21,934 nt of DNA. Source: CAIZGX01 sp044374295 (GTDB lineage: Bacteria > Bacteroidota > Bacteroidia > Flavobacteriales_D > Sanyastnellaceae). The stretch lies in contig JBILOU010000034.1 in assembly GCA_044374295.1 (NCBI GenBank), positions 1-21,934 on the forward strand. Direction: 5' to 3'. The position numbers were made by a program, and so were the translations under genes. The notes beneath the pieces are model-generated. The model was not told the origin of the DNA. It ran no database searches and worked only from the letters and a program-made list of their open reading frames with translations. The first letter of the stretch is position 1; each line of letters starts with the position of its first letter. Shown piece after piece: positions 21,867-21,934 of the stretch.

Positions 21867-21934
21867 AGAAAGTATCTGTAGTCATTCCGTGTTTTCATGT
21901 TGAAGAATTTATTCTTCCACTCTTTCACAACATG
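21863..21934 (+). CDS. Glycosyltransferase family 2 (3' partial)
   Basis: Only the first 24 codons are in the window. MKKVSVVIPCFHVEEFILPL is the standard start of a GT-A fold family 2 glycosyltransferase, with the VSVVIPCF strand and the acidic residue after it. Its ATG overlaps the previous stop (ATGA), so it belongs to the same operon. It would add a sugar to the glycan; acceptor and donor cannot be seen. Confidence 0.85.
   Translation, partial: MKKVSVVIPCFHVEEFILPLFHNM

Noticed and set aside
1..21934. tRNA, rRNA genes, insertion sequences or prophage genes
   Set aside because: I found no cloverleaf-like segment with a CCA-type end, no rRNA signature and no transposase, integrase or phage structural gene by reading all frames.

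Overview
The window looks like chromosomal DNA of a Bacteroidota bacterium, most likely of the order Flavobacteriales. The evidence is a giant secreted protein with a gliding-motility/type IX secretion C-terminal domain, a GH92 lipoprotein mannosidase, a flavobacterial-type MerR-B12 regulator paired with an ECF sigma factor, several TAnnTTTG promoter motifs (the Bacteroidota -7 element) and general lack of strong Shine-Dalgarno sites. I cannot name the genus.

Layout. 1-1578: the end of a surface-glycan locus on the + strand, with a DegT-type sugar aminotransferase (cut by the left edge) and a small PglC-like sugar-phosphate transferase. 1682-6589: a minus-strand block with a class III aminotransferase, a GH92 alpha-mannosidase lipoprotein and a small exported protein that is translationally coupled to the mannosidase. 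6594-9853: a cobalamin uptake unit with a Bacteroidota -7 promoter, a cobalamin riboswitch, a BtuB-like TonB-dependent receptor, a BtuG-like beta-propeller lipoprotein and a clean terminator. 9872-14087: a small exported protein, a HEAT-like protein and a 1051-residue T9SS/CHU_C surface protein. 14172-16352: a methyltransferase converging on a B12-binding MerR (CarH/LitR-like) plus ECF sigma factor pair. 16512-21934: a tightly overlapping + strand glycan operon (Gfo/Idh/MocA oxidoreductase, unknown Rossmann-like protein, methyltransferase, hexapeptide acyltransferase, GH32/43-like propeller protein, FemAB/GNAT-like acyltransferase, GT2 glycosyltransferase) that runs off the right edge.

The most unusual content is not a gene. 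Three intergenic stretches (about 1588-1702, 2925-3211 and 10869-10936) are arrays of tiny perfect hairpins whose stems change sequence from unit to unit while a four-base linker stays fixed (TCAT in two arrays, ATTC in the third). They sit at gene ends, and all three overlap a stop codon. One is further amplified as a 103-bp tandem repeat. This is the reverse of a normal repeat: fixed spacers and variable palindromes.

A second regulatory signal lies between the B12-binding MerR gene and the sigma gene. Two identical-geometry inverted repeats, TGTTTAA-N16-TTAAACA, lie 53 bp apart over the likely sigma promoter and are good candidates for the MerR operator. The window therefore holds two separate B12-sensing devices, one RNA and one protein.
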